DNA of 64,000 bases from Siphonodentalium dalli (taxonomy: Eukaryota; Mollusca; Scaphopoda; Gadilida; Siphonodentaliidae), in contig CP136064.1 in NCBI GenBank assembly GCA_032622095.1, forward strand, positions 38,242,426 to 38,306,425, in the 5' to 3' direction. The notes beneath the pieces were generated by a model, which saw only the letters and a list, made by a program, of their open reading frames with translations, ran no database searches and was not told the DNA's origin. Shown here one piece after another: positions 48,320 through 59,049 of this stretch. How positions within the stretch are numbered: the first letter of the stretch is position 1; each line of letters begins with the position of its first letter. The position numbers were made by a program, and so were the translations under genes.

Positions 48320-49983
48320 GACAGTTCTGGTGTGATATGAAAACTAGCACTATCCAGTAGTGTTGCTGGACTGGGAACCAGTCATCTTATGGTTGAGTTA
48401 TCAATTTGAAGTTTATATTTAATCATCATTTTATCAAGTTATTTTGACAGAAAAGCTTCCTAGTCAGTCCCGCTAATTGGTCAGTTCTGGTGTGAATCGA
48501 AAACTAGCATTAGCCAGCAGTGTTGCTGGACTGGGAACCAATCGTCTTATTGCTGAGTTATCAATATGAAGTTTAGATCATTTTATAAAGTTATTTAAAA
48601 AAAAAGCATCCTAGTCAGTCTCACTATTTGGTCAGTTCTGGTGTGATATGAAAACTAGCACTAGCCAGTAGTGGTGCTGGACTGGGAACCAGTCATCTTA
48701 TGTTTGAGTTACCAATTTGAAGTTAATATTTGTTCATCATTTTATCAATTTTGACAGAGAAAAGCTTCCTAGTCAGTCCCACTATTTAGTCAGTTCTGGT
48801 GTGATATGAAAACTAGCACTAGCCAGTAGTGGTGCTGGACTGGGAACCAGTCATCTTATGGTTGAGTTATCGATTTCAAGTTTATATTTAATCATCGTTT
48901 TATCAAGTTATTTGGACAGAGAACAGCTTTCTAGTCAGTCCCACTAATTGGTCAGTTCTGGTGTGATATGAAAACTAGCACTAGCCAGTAGGGGTGCAGG
49001 ACTGGGAACCAGTCATCTTATGGTTGAGTTATCGATTTCAAGTTTACATTTAATCATCGTTTTATCAAGTTATTTGGACAGAGAAAAGCTTCCTAGTCAG
49101 TCCCACAATTTGGTCAGTTCTGGTGTGATATGGAAACTAGCACTAGCCAGTAGTGGTGTTTGACTGGGAACCAGTCATCTTACGGTTGAGTTATCGATTT
49201 CAAGTTTATATTTAATCATCGTTTTATCAAGTTATTTGGACAGAGAACAGCTTTCTAGTCAGTCCCACAATTTGGTCAGTTCTGGTGAGATATGAAAACT
49301 AGCACTAGCCAGTAGTGGTGTTGGACTGGGAACCAGTCATCTTATGTTTGAGTTACCAATTTGAAGTTAATATTTGTTCATCATTTTATCAATTTTGACA
49401 GAGAAAAGCTTCCTAGTCAGTCCCACTATTTAGTCAGTTCTGGTGTGATATGAAAACTAGCACTAGCCAGTAGTGGTGCTGGACTGGGAACCAGTCATCT
49501 TATGGTTGAGTTATCGATTTCAAGTTTACATTTAATCATCGTTTTATCAAGTTATTTGGACAGAGAAAAGCTTCCTAGTCAGTCCCACAATTTGGTCAGT
49601 TCTGGTGTGATATGAAAACTAGCACTAGCCAGTAGTGGTGTTGGACTGGGAACCAGTCATCTTATGTTTGAGTTACCAATTTGAAGTTAATATTTGTTCA
49701 TCATTTTATCAATTTTGACAGAGAAAAGCTTCCTAGTCAGTCCCACTATTTAGTCAGTTCTGGTGTGATATGAAAACTAGCACTAGTCAGTAGTGGTACT
49801 GGACTGGGAACCAGTCATCTTATGGTTGAGTTATCGATTTCTAGCTTATATTGAATCATTGTTTTATGAAGTTATTTTGACAGAAAATATTTCTAGTCAG
49901 TCCCACTTATTGGTCAGTTCTGGTGTGATATGAAAACTAGCACTAGCCAGTAGTGGTTCTGGACTTGGAACCAATCGTCTTAT
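48320..49983 (+). repeat. Satellite block 3 (1.66 kb, between segment copies 2 and 3)
   Basis: About ten monomers: D and E on the left, then C, B, A, B, C, A and C-type monomers, then an aberrant one near 49830 (TTTCTAGCTTATATTGAATC and GACAGAAAATATTTC) leading into copy 3 through GTGGTTCTGGACTTGGAACC. Confidence 0.95.
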
Positions 49984-51228
49984 GGCTATTTGTCATCTTA
50001 AAGGTAGACTCTATGCCAATTGCAATACAATCCTTGTAGTAACAACGGGCTTGTTTCGATAATATATTTAAAAATAATTAATTTGAGTCGAAGATGTCTG
50101 CAGAAAACGTCTCGGTTAAAAAGGCTATCATAAAAATTTATTTAATTATTTAATATAAATTAAGTTACGAATTTCAGTATAGGTGACTTAACCACAATTA
50201 ACGGTTTTGGATTGGGTAACATTTGACACATGTCAAGATAACCGCTGACCAAAGATATTTCACAGGTCAGAAATCAGAAGTGACTTCAGTTCAGAACCTA
50301 AAGGTTCTTATCAAAATTATGGTTCACTAATCTACTCTAAGTGGATATTAATTGTTAGCATATAACTGAAGAATACTGTTCTGTTTAGATTAATAATCTG
50401 CATAAACATATTAAAGGGATTAAACAAATTATTATAGATTAACACATTAATTCAAAGAAAACTATAGAAAATATAAGTCACAACATTATAATTGCCGGGC
50501 TGCTTCAAAGAAAATAACACCTTTATTCATAATTAGCAACAACAGTATTAAAAAGATCAAAAAGTCAGGAACAGACAAGTTAAACTGTCAAATCTACATA
50601 ATGAGCTGAGACATGGCGAACATTAACAGCTTAAGATGCTAATGTGTTTTGTCACCTTGACGAGCCATTGTTTTGACAAGTCAATAACCACTGACATCAA
50701 AGCTGGAGCACTATGTGTCATTAGGTTGTCTACTTTTTGTCAAAAAGTGAGAACTTTTCACATCATTAGCAAGATTCAAGTTAGGGTTTAAATATTCTGC
50801 CGAAACTAAATTTTCAGTATAACATCCACCAACTGCAGTGGACAGACAGGAAAGCAGCAAGGATTTAATAATATAACAGCTGTTTTTTTTTTCAACATCA
50901 TTGGAATATATTAGGCGGCCAAGCTTATACACAGAACACTAAGGTATATTAATTTAAAATAATCTTAGATCTGTGTTTGAAATACATCACAACAAATATG
51001 TTTTCCAATTGTAAAAATTCTGGATTCAATTTATTATTTTTCATATTTCAAAAAGCATGCGAGAAAACTTTCTTGGTCTACCAAAATGAACTTTTTAAAT
51101 TGAACTAATTATTAATGTAAATAAAAAAAAACATTAAATTCAAGTTTCTCTGACATCCAAATTGTTTTTTCTTTGTTTATCTGCACAATATATGATAGTT
51201 GGTGCAGTGGTTGGTGCAACAAAAAGGA

Positions 51229-51633
51229 GTGTTTTGTCACATCAGTACTGTTTAGACAATTAACTAACAAGTGACATCATGTAAGAAGCAGTATGTGCCA
51301 TAGACAACGTGTCAGTAACTTATTTGTCTGTTAACAGTGAGAAGTTTAGGACAGTAGTTTGGTTAAAATAGAAAAAAAATATTAAATTACAATTTATCAG
51401 ACATTAAAATTTTAGTTTAACTAAAACATTAAAAAAAATTGATATACAAATTGTTCTTTCTATTTATCTGCAACCAATAGTTGTTAGTCTAAAATTGATG
51501 TGAATTACCAGTGTTTTGTCACCATGTTTGCGAATTGTTTTGACAGTAACCACAACAAGTGACATGTGAGGAGCAGTATGTGTCATTAGTCAACATGTCA
51601 TTAGCTTATTGTCAGACAAAAGTAAGAAGCTTA
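51229..51633 (+). repeat. Internal repeats R2 and R3 of segment copy 3
   Basis: R2 starts at 51229 and R3 at 51511, a spacing of 282 bp, with the same motif order as copies 1 and 2. Confidence 0.65.
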
Positions 51634-52025
51634 TCTCATTAGTTAATATATATATGCCCATTTTGTATTATTTTCACAAACTCATATCTGGTGCAGCTGA
51701 ATGTCTAACTGTATCAATAAGGTTTGTTGTTGATTTGAATTTGCTGAATGTTGGTTTTAAAGTTTTCTCAATGCAGAGTTTGGGCAGCATACACTGCTGG
51801 AAGTCTATTAATTATTCTGTCAATTGCACCAACAATACAGAAGACATTTATCATTTGTTCTATATTCCTCGATACGAATTACAATTTTCTTTTAATCACT
51901 ATAAAATCAGAAATATATTTATCGCTACCCTTCACGTTTGTCCATTAAAGTTTACATTTAACATTCGTTGTAGTTATTCCATAAATACTTCCATAAAATG
52001 TTCATTCGAGCTGCAAAAGCGTTAG
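51609..52025 (+). other. 138-codon open frame in segment copy 3, probably not a gene
   Basis: Same frame as in copy 1 with L50F, Y70S, Y111C and one synonymous change at T107. The start is again a TTG in R3. A 66-codon frame overlapping it at 51748 is an alternative-frame shadow. Confidence 0.3.
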
Positions 52026-52156
52026 AATTGTAACGGACTATTCATTAACCAGTTCCACATTTTACTGTTGCTGGTGCGATATAATTACTAGCACTATTAA
52101 TATGTGGAATTGGGAGAGGAAATTATCTTCTTGCACCATACTTTTTGACTTATTTG
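51939..52156 (+). repeat. Degenerate satellite monomer at the right end of segment copy 3
   Basis: As at 17404; here the palindrome is broken (ACTAGCACTATTAATATG) and the region before the junction reads TTCTTGCACCATAC instead of TTCTGTCACCATAC. Confidence 0.65.
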
Positions 52157-54802
52157 GACAGTTCTGGTGTGATATGAAAACTAGCACTATCCAGTAGTGT
52201 TGCTGGACTGGGAACCAGTCATCTTATGGTTGAGTTATCAATTTGAAGTTTATATTTAATCATCGTTTTATCAAGTTATTTTGACACAAAAGCTTCCTAG
52301 TCAGTCCCGCTAATTGGTCAGTTCTGATGTGAATCGAAAACTAGCATTAGCCAGCAGTGTTGCTGGACTGGGAACCAATCGTCTTATTGCTGAGTTATCA
52401 ATCTGAAGTTGAGATCATTTTATAAAGTTATTTTTAAAAAAAGCATCCTAGTCAGTCCCACTATTTGGTCAGTTCTGGTGTGATTTGAAAACTAGCACTA
52501 GCCAGTAGTGGTGCTGGACTGGGAACCAGTCATCTTATGGTTGAGTTATCGATTTCAAGTTTACATTTAATCATCGTTTTATCAAGTTATTTGGACAGAG
52601 AAAAGCTTCCTAGTCAGTCCCACAATTTGGTCAGTTCTGGTGTGATATGGAAACTAGCACTAGCCAGTAGTGGTGTTGGACTGGGAACCAGTCATCTTAC
52701 GGTTGAGTTATCGATTTCAAGTTTATATTTAATCATCGTTTTATCAAGTTATTTGGACAGAGAACAGCTTTCTAGTCAGTCCCACTAATTGGTCAGTTCT
52801 GGTGTGATATGAAAACTAGCACTAGCCAGTAGTGGTGCTGGACTGGGAACCAGTCATCTTATGGTTGAGTCATCGATTTCAAGTTTACATTTAATCATCG
52901 TTTTATCAAGTTATTTGGACAGAGAAAAGCTTCCTAGTCAGTCCCACAATTTGGTCAGTTCTGGTGTGATATGAAAACTAGCACTAGCGAGTAGTGGTGT
53001 TGGACTGGGAACCAGTCATCTTATGTTTGAGTTACCAATTTGAAGTTAATATTTGTTCATCATTTTATCAATTTTGACAGAGAAAAGCTTCCTAGTCAGT
53101 CCCACTATTTAGTCAGTTCTGGTGTGATATGAAAACTAGCACTAGCCAGTAGTGGTGCTGGACTGGGAACCAGTCATCTTATGGTTGAGTTATCGATTTC
53201 AAGTTTACATTAAATCATCGTTTTATCAAGTTATTTGGACAGAGAAAAGCTTCCTAGTCAGTCCCACAATTTGGTCAGTTCTGGTGTGATATAGAAACTA
53301 GCACAAGCCAGTAGTGGTGTTGGACTGGGAACCAGTCATCTTACGGTTGAGTTATCGATTTCAAGTTTATATTTAATCATCGTTTTATCAAGTTATTTGG
53401 ACAGAGAACAGCTTTCTAGTCAGTCCCACTAATTGGTCAGTTCTGGTGTGATATGAAAACTAGCACTAGCCAGTAGTGGTGCTGGACTGGGAACCAGTCA
53501 TCTTATGGTTGAGTTATCGATTTCAAGTTTACATTTAATCATCGTTTTATCAAGTTATTTGGACAGAAAAGCTTCCTAGTCAGTCCCACAATTTGGTCAG
53601 TTCTGGTGTGATATGGAAACTAGCACTAGCCAGTAGTGGTGTTGGACTGGGAACCAGTCATCTTACGGTTGAGTTATCGATTTCAAGTTTATATTTAATC
53701 ATCGTTTTATCAATTTTGACAGAGAAAAGCTTCCTAGTCAGTCCCACTATTTAGTCAGTTCTGGTGTGATATGAAAACTAGCACTAGCCAGTAGTGGTGC
53801 TGGACTGGGAACCAGTCATCTTACGGTTGAGTTATCGATTTCAAGTTTATATTTAATCATCGTTTTATCAAGTTATTTGGACAGAGAACAGCTTTCTAGT
53901 CAGTCCCACTAATTGGTCAGTTCTGGTGTGATATGAAAACTAGCACTAGCCAGTAGTGGTGCTGGACTGGGAACCAGTCATCTTATGGTTGAGTTATCGA
54001 TTTCAAGTTTACATTTAATCATCGTTTTATCAAGTTATTTGGACAGAGAAAAGCTTCCTAGTCAGTCCCACAATTTGGTCAGTTCTGGTGTGATATGGAA
54101 ACTAGCACTAGCCAGTAGTGGTGTTGGACTGGGAACCAGTCATCTTACGGTTGAGTTATCGATTTCAAGTTTATATTTAATCATCGTTTTATCGAGTTAT
54201 TTGGACAGAGAACAGCTTTCTAGTCAGTCCCACAATTTGGTCAGTTCTGGTGTGATATGAAAACTAGCACTAGCCAGTAGTGGTGTTGGACTGGGAACCA
54301 GTCATCTTATGGTTGAGTTATCGATTTCAAGTTTACATTTAATCATCGTTTTATCAAGTTATTTGGACAGAGAAAAGCTTCCTAGTCAGTCTCACAATTT
54401 GGTCAGTTCTGGTGTGATATGAAAACTAGCACTAGCCAGTAGTGGTGTTGGACTGGGAACCAGTCATCTTATGTTTGAGTTACCAATTTGAAGTTAATAT
54501 TTGTTCATCATTTTATCAATTTTGACAGAGAAAAGCTTCCTAGTCAGTCTGAGTCAGTCCCACTATTTGGTCAGTTCTGGTGTGATATGAAAACTAGCAC
54601 TAGCCATTAGTGGCACTGGATTGGGGACCAGTCATCTTATGGTTGAGTTATCGATTTCAAGTTTATATTTAATTATCGTTTTATCAAGTTATTTGGACAG
54701 AGAAAAGCTTTCTAGTCGGTCCCACTTATCGGTCAATTCTGGAGTGATATGAAAACTAGCACTAGCCAGTAGTGGTGCTGGACTGGGAACCAATCGTCTT
54801 AT
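52157..54802 (+). repeat. Satellite block 4 (2.65 kb, between segment copies 3 and 4)
   Basis: About sixteen monomers, D and E on the left, then A/B/C types with more private variants than the long arrays (for example GAGTCATCGATT near 52867, GATATAGAAAC near 53289, GACAGAAAAGC near 53563). It holds a B/C chimeric monomer near 53713 and a 10 bp tandem duplication (AGTCAGTCTGAGTCAGTCCC near 54542). F-type monomers precede copy 4. Confidence 0.95.
53655..53745 (+). repeat. Chimeric B/C monomer
   Basis: The monomer begins as type B (TTACGGTTGAG, TTTATATTTAATCATCG) and switches at TTTTATCAA to the type C sequence ATTTTGACAGAGAAAAGC with CCCACTATTTAG. The switch is at a stretch shared by B and C, as expected for recombination between non-equivalent monomers. 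Confidence 0.75.
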
Positions 54803-56040
54803 GGCTATTTGTCATCTTAAACGTAGACTCTACGCCAATTGCAATACAATCCTTGTAGTAACAACGGGCTAGTTTCGATAATATATTTAAAAATAATTAA
54901 TTTGAGTCGAAGATGTCTGCAGAAAACGTCTCGGTTAAAAGTCTATCATAAAAATTTATTTAATTATTTAATATAAATTAAGTTACGAATTTCAGTATAG
55001 GTGACTTAACCACAATTAACGGTTTTGGATTGGGTAACATTTGACACATGTCAAGATAACCGCTGACCAAAGATATTTCACAGGTCAGAAATCAGAAGTG
55101 ACTTCAGTTCAGAACCTAAAGGTTCTTATCAAAATTATGGTTCACTAATCTACTCTAAGTGGATATTAATTGTTAGCATATAACTGAAGAATACTGTTCT
55201 GTTTAGATTAATAATCTGCATAAACATATTAAAGGGATTAAAACAAATTATTATAGATTAACACATTAATTCAAAGAAAACTATAGAAAATATAAGTCAC
55301 AACATTATAATTGCTGGGGCTGCTTCAAAGAAAATAACACCTTCATTCATAATTAGCAACAACAGTATTAAAAAGATCAAAAAGTCAGGAACAGACAAGT
55401 TAAACTGTCAAATCTGCATAATGAGCTCAGATATGGCAAACAATAACACCTTAAGATGCTTATGTATTTTGTCACCTTGACGAGGTATTGTTTTGACAAG
55501 TCAATAACCACTGACATCAAAGCTGGAGCACTATGTGTCATTAGGTAGACAATTGTTTGTCAAAAAGTGAGAACTTTTCACATCATTAGCAAGTTTGAAC
55601 GAAGGGTTTAAATATTCTGCCGAAACTAAATTTGTAGCATAACACCAACTGCAGTGGACAGACAGGAAAGCAGCAAGGATTTAATATTATAACAACTGGG
55701 TTTTTTTCAACATTGGATTATTTTAGGCATCCAAGCTTATACACAGAATACTAAGGTATATTAATTTAAAATAATCTTAGATCTGTGTTTAAAATACATC
55801 ACAACAAATATGTTTTCCAATTGTAAAAATTCTGGATTCAATTTATTATTTTTCATATTTCAAAAATCATGCGAGAAAACTTTCTTGGTCTACCAAAATG
55901 AACTTTTTAAATTGAACTAATTATTAATGTAAATAAAAAACCCCATTAAATTCAAGTTTCTCTGACATCCAAATTGTTTTTACTTTGTTTATCTGCACAA
56001 TATATGATAGTTGGTGCAGTGGTTGGTGCAACAAAAAGGA

Positions 56041-56447
56041 GTGTTTTGTCACATCAGTACTGTTTAGACAATTAACTAACAAGTGACATCATGTAAGAAG
56101 CAGTATGTGCCATAGACAACGTGTCAGTAACTTATTTGTCTGTTAACAGTGAGAAGTTTAGGACAGTAGTTTGGTTAAAATAGAAAAAAAATATGATAAA
56201 TTACAATTTATCAGACATTCAAATTTTAGTTTAACTAAATCATTAAAAAAAATTGATATACAAATTGTTCCTTCTATTTATCTGCAACCAATAGTTGTTA
56301 GTCTAAAATTGATGTGAATTACCAGTGTTTTGTCACCATGTTTGCGAATTGTTTTGACAGTAACCACAACAAGTGACATGTGAGGAGCAGTATGTGTCAT
56401 TAGTCAACATGTCATTAGCTTATTGTCAGACAAAAGTAAGAAGCTTA
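56041..56447 (+). repeat. Internal repeats R2 and R3 of segment copy 4
   Basis: R2 starts at 56041 and R3 at 56325, 284 bp apart as in copy 1 (285 bp), against 282 bp in copies 2 and 3. The difference comes mainly from small indels in the A-rich tract between them. Confidence 0.65.
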
Positions 56448-56905
56448 TCTCATTAGTTAATATATATATGCCCATTTTGTATTATTTTCACAAACTCATA
56501 TCTGGTGCAGCTGAATGTCTAACTGTATCAATAAGGTTTGTTGTTGATTTGAATTTGCTGAATGTTGGTTTAAAAGTTTTCTCAATGCAGAGTTTGGGCA
56601 GCATACACTGCTGGAAGTCTATTAATTATTCTGTCAATTGCACCAACAATAAAGAAGACATTTATCATTTGTTCTATATTCCTCGATACGAATTACAATT
56701 TTCTTTTAATCACTATAAAATCAGAAATATATTTATCGCTACACTTCACGTTTGTCCATTAAAGTTTACATTTAACATTCGTTGTAGTTATTCCATAAAT
56801 ACTTCCATAAAATGTTCATTCGAGCTGCAAAAGCATTATAATTCTAACGGACTATACATTAACCAGTTCCACATTTTACTGTTGCTGGTGCGATATAATT
56901 ACTAG
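56423..56905 (+). other. Extended 160-codon open frame in segment copy 4, probably not a gene
   Basis: Same frame as in the other copies, with Y70S, T77K, Y111C and R138H. The stop after codon 138 is lost (TAG to TAT), so the frame reads 22 codons further into the degenerate satellite monomer. The read-through into repeat sequence argues against a functional protein. Confidence 0.3.
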
Positions 56906-56970
56906 CACTAGTAATATGTGGAATTGGGAGAGGAAATTATCTTCTGTCACCATACTTTTTGACTTATATG
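56753..56970 (+). repeat. Degenerate satellite monomer at the right end of segment copy 4
   Basis: As at 17404. It retains the 18 bp palindrome ATTACTAGCACTAGTAAT at 56898-56915. Confidence 0.7.
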
Positions 56971-59049
56971 GACAGTTCTGGTGTGATATGAAAACTAGCA
57001 CTATCCAGTAGTGTTGCTGGACTGGGAACCAGTCATCTTATGGTTGAGTTAACAATTTGAAGTTTATATTTAATCATCGTTTTATCAAGTTATTTTGACA
57101 GAAAAGCTTCCTAGTCAGTCCCGCTAATTGGTCAGTTCTGGTGTGAATCGAAAACTAGCATTAGCCAGCAGTGTTGCTGGACTGGGAACCAATTGTCTTA
57201 TTGCCGAGTTATCAATATGAAGTTTACATCATTTTATAAAGTTATTTAAAAAAAGAAGCATCCTAGTCAGTCCCACTATTTGGTCAGTTCTGGTGTGATA
57301 TGAAAACTAGCACTAGCCAGTAGTGGAGCTGGACTGGGAACCAGTCATCTTATGGTTGAGATATCGATTTCAAGTTTACATTTAATCATCGTTTCATCAA
57401 GTTATTTAGACAGAGAAAAGCTTCCTAGTCAGTTCCACAATTTAGTCAGTTCTGGTGTGATATGAAAACTAGCACTAGCCAGTAGTGGTGTTGGACTGGG
57501 AACCAGTCATCTTATGTTTGAGTTACCAATTTGAAGTTAATATTTGTTCATCATTTTATCAATTTTGACAGAGAAAAGCTTCCTAGTCAGTCCCACTATT
57601 TAGTCAGTTCTGGTGTGATATGAAAACTAGCACTAGGCAGTAGTGGTGCTGGACTGGGAACCAGTCATCTTATGGTTGAGTTATCGATTTCAAGTTTACA
57701 TTTAATCATCGTTTTATCAAGTTATTTGGACAGAGAAAAGCTTCCTAGTCAGTCCCACAATTTGGTCAGTTCTGGTGTGATATGGAAACTAGCACTAGCC
57801 AGTAGTGGTGTTGGACTGGGAACCAGTCATCTTACGGTTGAGTTATCGATTTCAAGTTTATATTTAATCATCGTTTTATCAAGTTATTTGGACAGAGAAC
57901 AGCTTTCTAGTCAGTCCCACTAATTGGTCAGTTCTGGTGTGATATGAAAACTAGCACTAGCCAGTAGTGGTGCTGGACTGGGAACCAGTCATCTTATGGT
58001 TGAGTTATCGATTTCAAGTTTACATTTAATCATCGTTTTATCAAGTTATTTGGACAGAGAAAAGCTTCCTAGTCAGTCCCACAATTTGGTCAGTTCTGGT
58101 GTGATATGGAAACTAGCACTAGCCAGTAGTGGTGTTGGACTGGGAACCAGTCATCTTACAGTTGAGTTATCGATTTCAAGTTTATATTTAATCATCGTTT
58201 TATCAAGTTATTTTGACAGGGAAAAGCTTCCTAGTCAGTCCCACTATATGGTCAATTCTGGTGTGATATATGAAAACTAGCACTAGCCAGTAGTGGTGCT
58301 GGACTGGGAACCAGTCATCTTATGTTTGAGTTACCAATTTTAAGTTTATATTTGTCCATCATTTTATCAATTTTGACAGAAAAGCTTCCTAGTCAGTCCC
58401 ACTATTTAGTCAGTTCTGGTGTGATATGAAAACTAGCACTAGCCAGTAGTGGTGCTGGACTGGGAACCAGTCATCTTATGGTTGAGTTATCGATTTCAAG
58501 TTTACATTTAATCATCGTTTTATCAAGTTATTTTGACAGAGAAAAGCTTCCTAGTCAGTCCCACAATTTGGTCAGTTCTGGTGTGATATGAAAACTAGCA
58601 CTAGCCAGTAGTGGTGTTGGACTGGGAACCAGTCATCTTATGTTTGAGTTACCAATTTGAAGTTAATATTTGTTCATCATTTTATCAATTTTGACAGAGA
58701 AAAGCTTCCTAGTCAGTCCCACTATTTAGTCAGTTCTGGTGTGATATGAAAACTAGCACTAGCCAGTAGTGGTGCTGGACTGGGAACCAGTCATCTTATG
58801 GTTGAGTTATCGATTTCAAGTTTACATTTAATCATCGTTTTATCAAGTTATTTGGACAGAGAAAAGCTTCCTAGTCAGTCCCACAATTTTGTCAGTTCTG
58901 GTGTGATATGAAAACTAACACTAGCCAGTAGTGGTGTTGGACTGGGAACCAGTCATCTTACGGTTGAGTTATCGATTTCAAGTTTATATTTAATCATCGT
59001 TTTATCAAGTTATTTGGACAGAGAACAGCTTTCTAGTCAGTCCCACTAA

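Larger units (their letters stand above)
49984..52156 (+). other. Inter-satellite segment, copy 3 (2173 bp)
   Basis: Same layout as the other copies. It is a visible mosaic: its left part has the 38 bp tract and the short CACAATTAACGG form of copy 4; 50593-50780 (AATCTACATAATGAGCTGAG, AATGTGTTTTGTCACC, TTCAAGTTAGGG) mostly follows copy 1; 50815-50935 carries a cluster of private differences; and the tract before R3 follows copy 2. R1 is near 50644, R2 at 51229, R3 at 51511. No gene recognised. Confidence 0.85.
54803..56970 (+). other. Inter-satellite segment, copy 4 (2168 bp)
   Basis: Same layout as the others. It shares the short CACAATTAACGG form with copy 3, the R1 variant with copy 2, and AAATATGATAAATTAC with copy 1. 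R1 is near 55464, R2 at 56041, R3 at 56325. Private change: AAAAAACCCCATT near 55935 where other copies have an uninterrupted A run. The left junction keeps GGACTGGGAACC where the other three have GGACTTGGAACC. No gene recognised. Confidence 0.85.

Noticed and set aside
50711-50932. 73-codon minus-strand frame in segment copy 3
   Set aside because: Present in only one of four copies, created by local private differences, with no recognisable motif.
51748-51948. 66-codon frame overlapping the 138-codon frame in copy 3
   Set aside because: Alternative-frame shadow, seen in one copy only.
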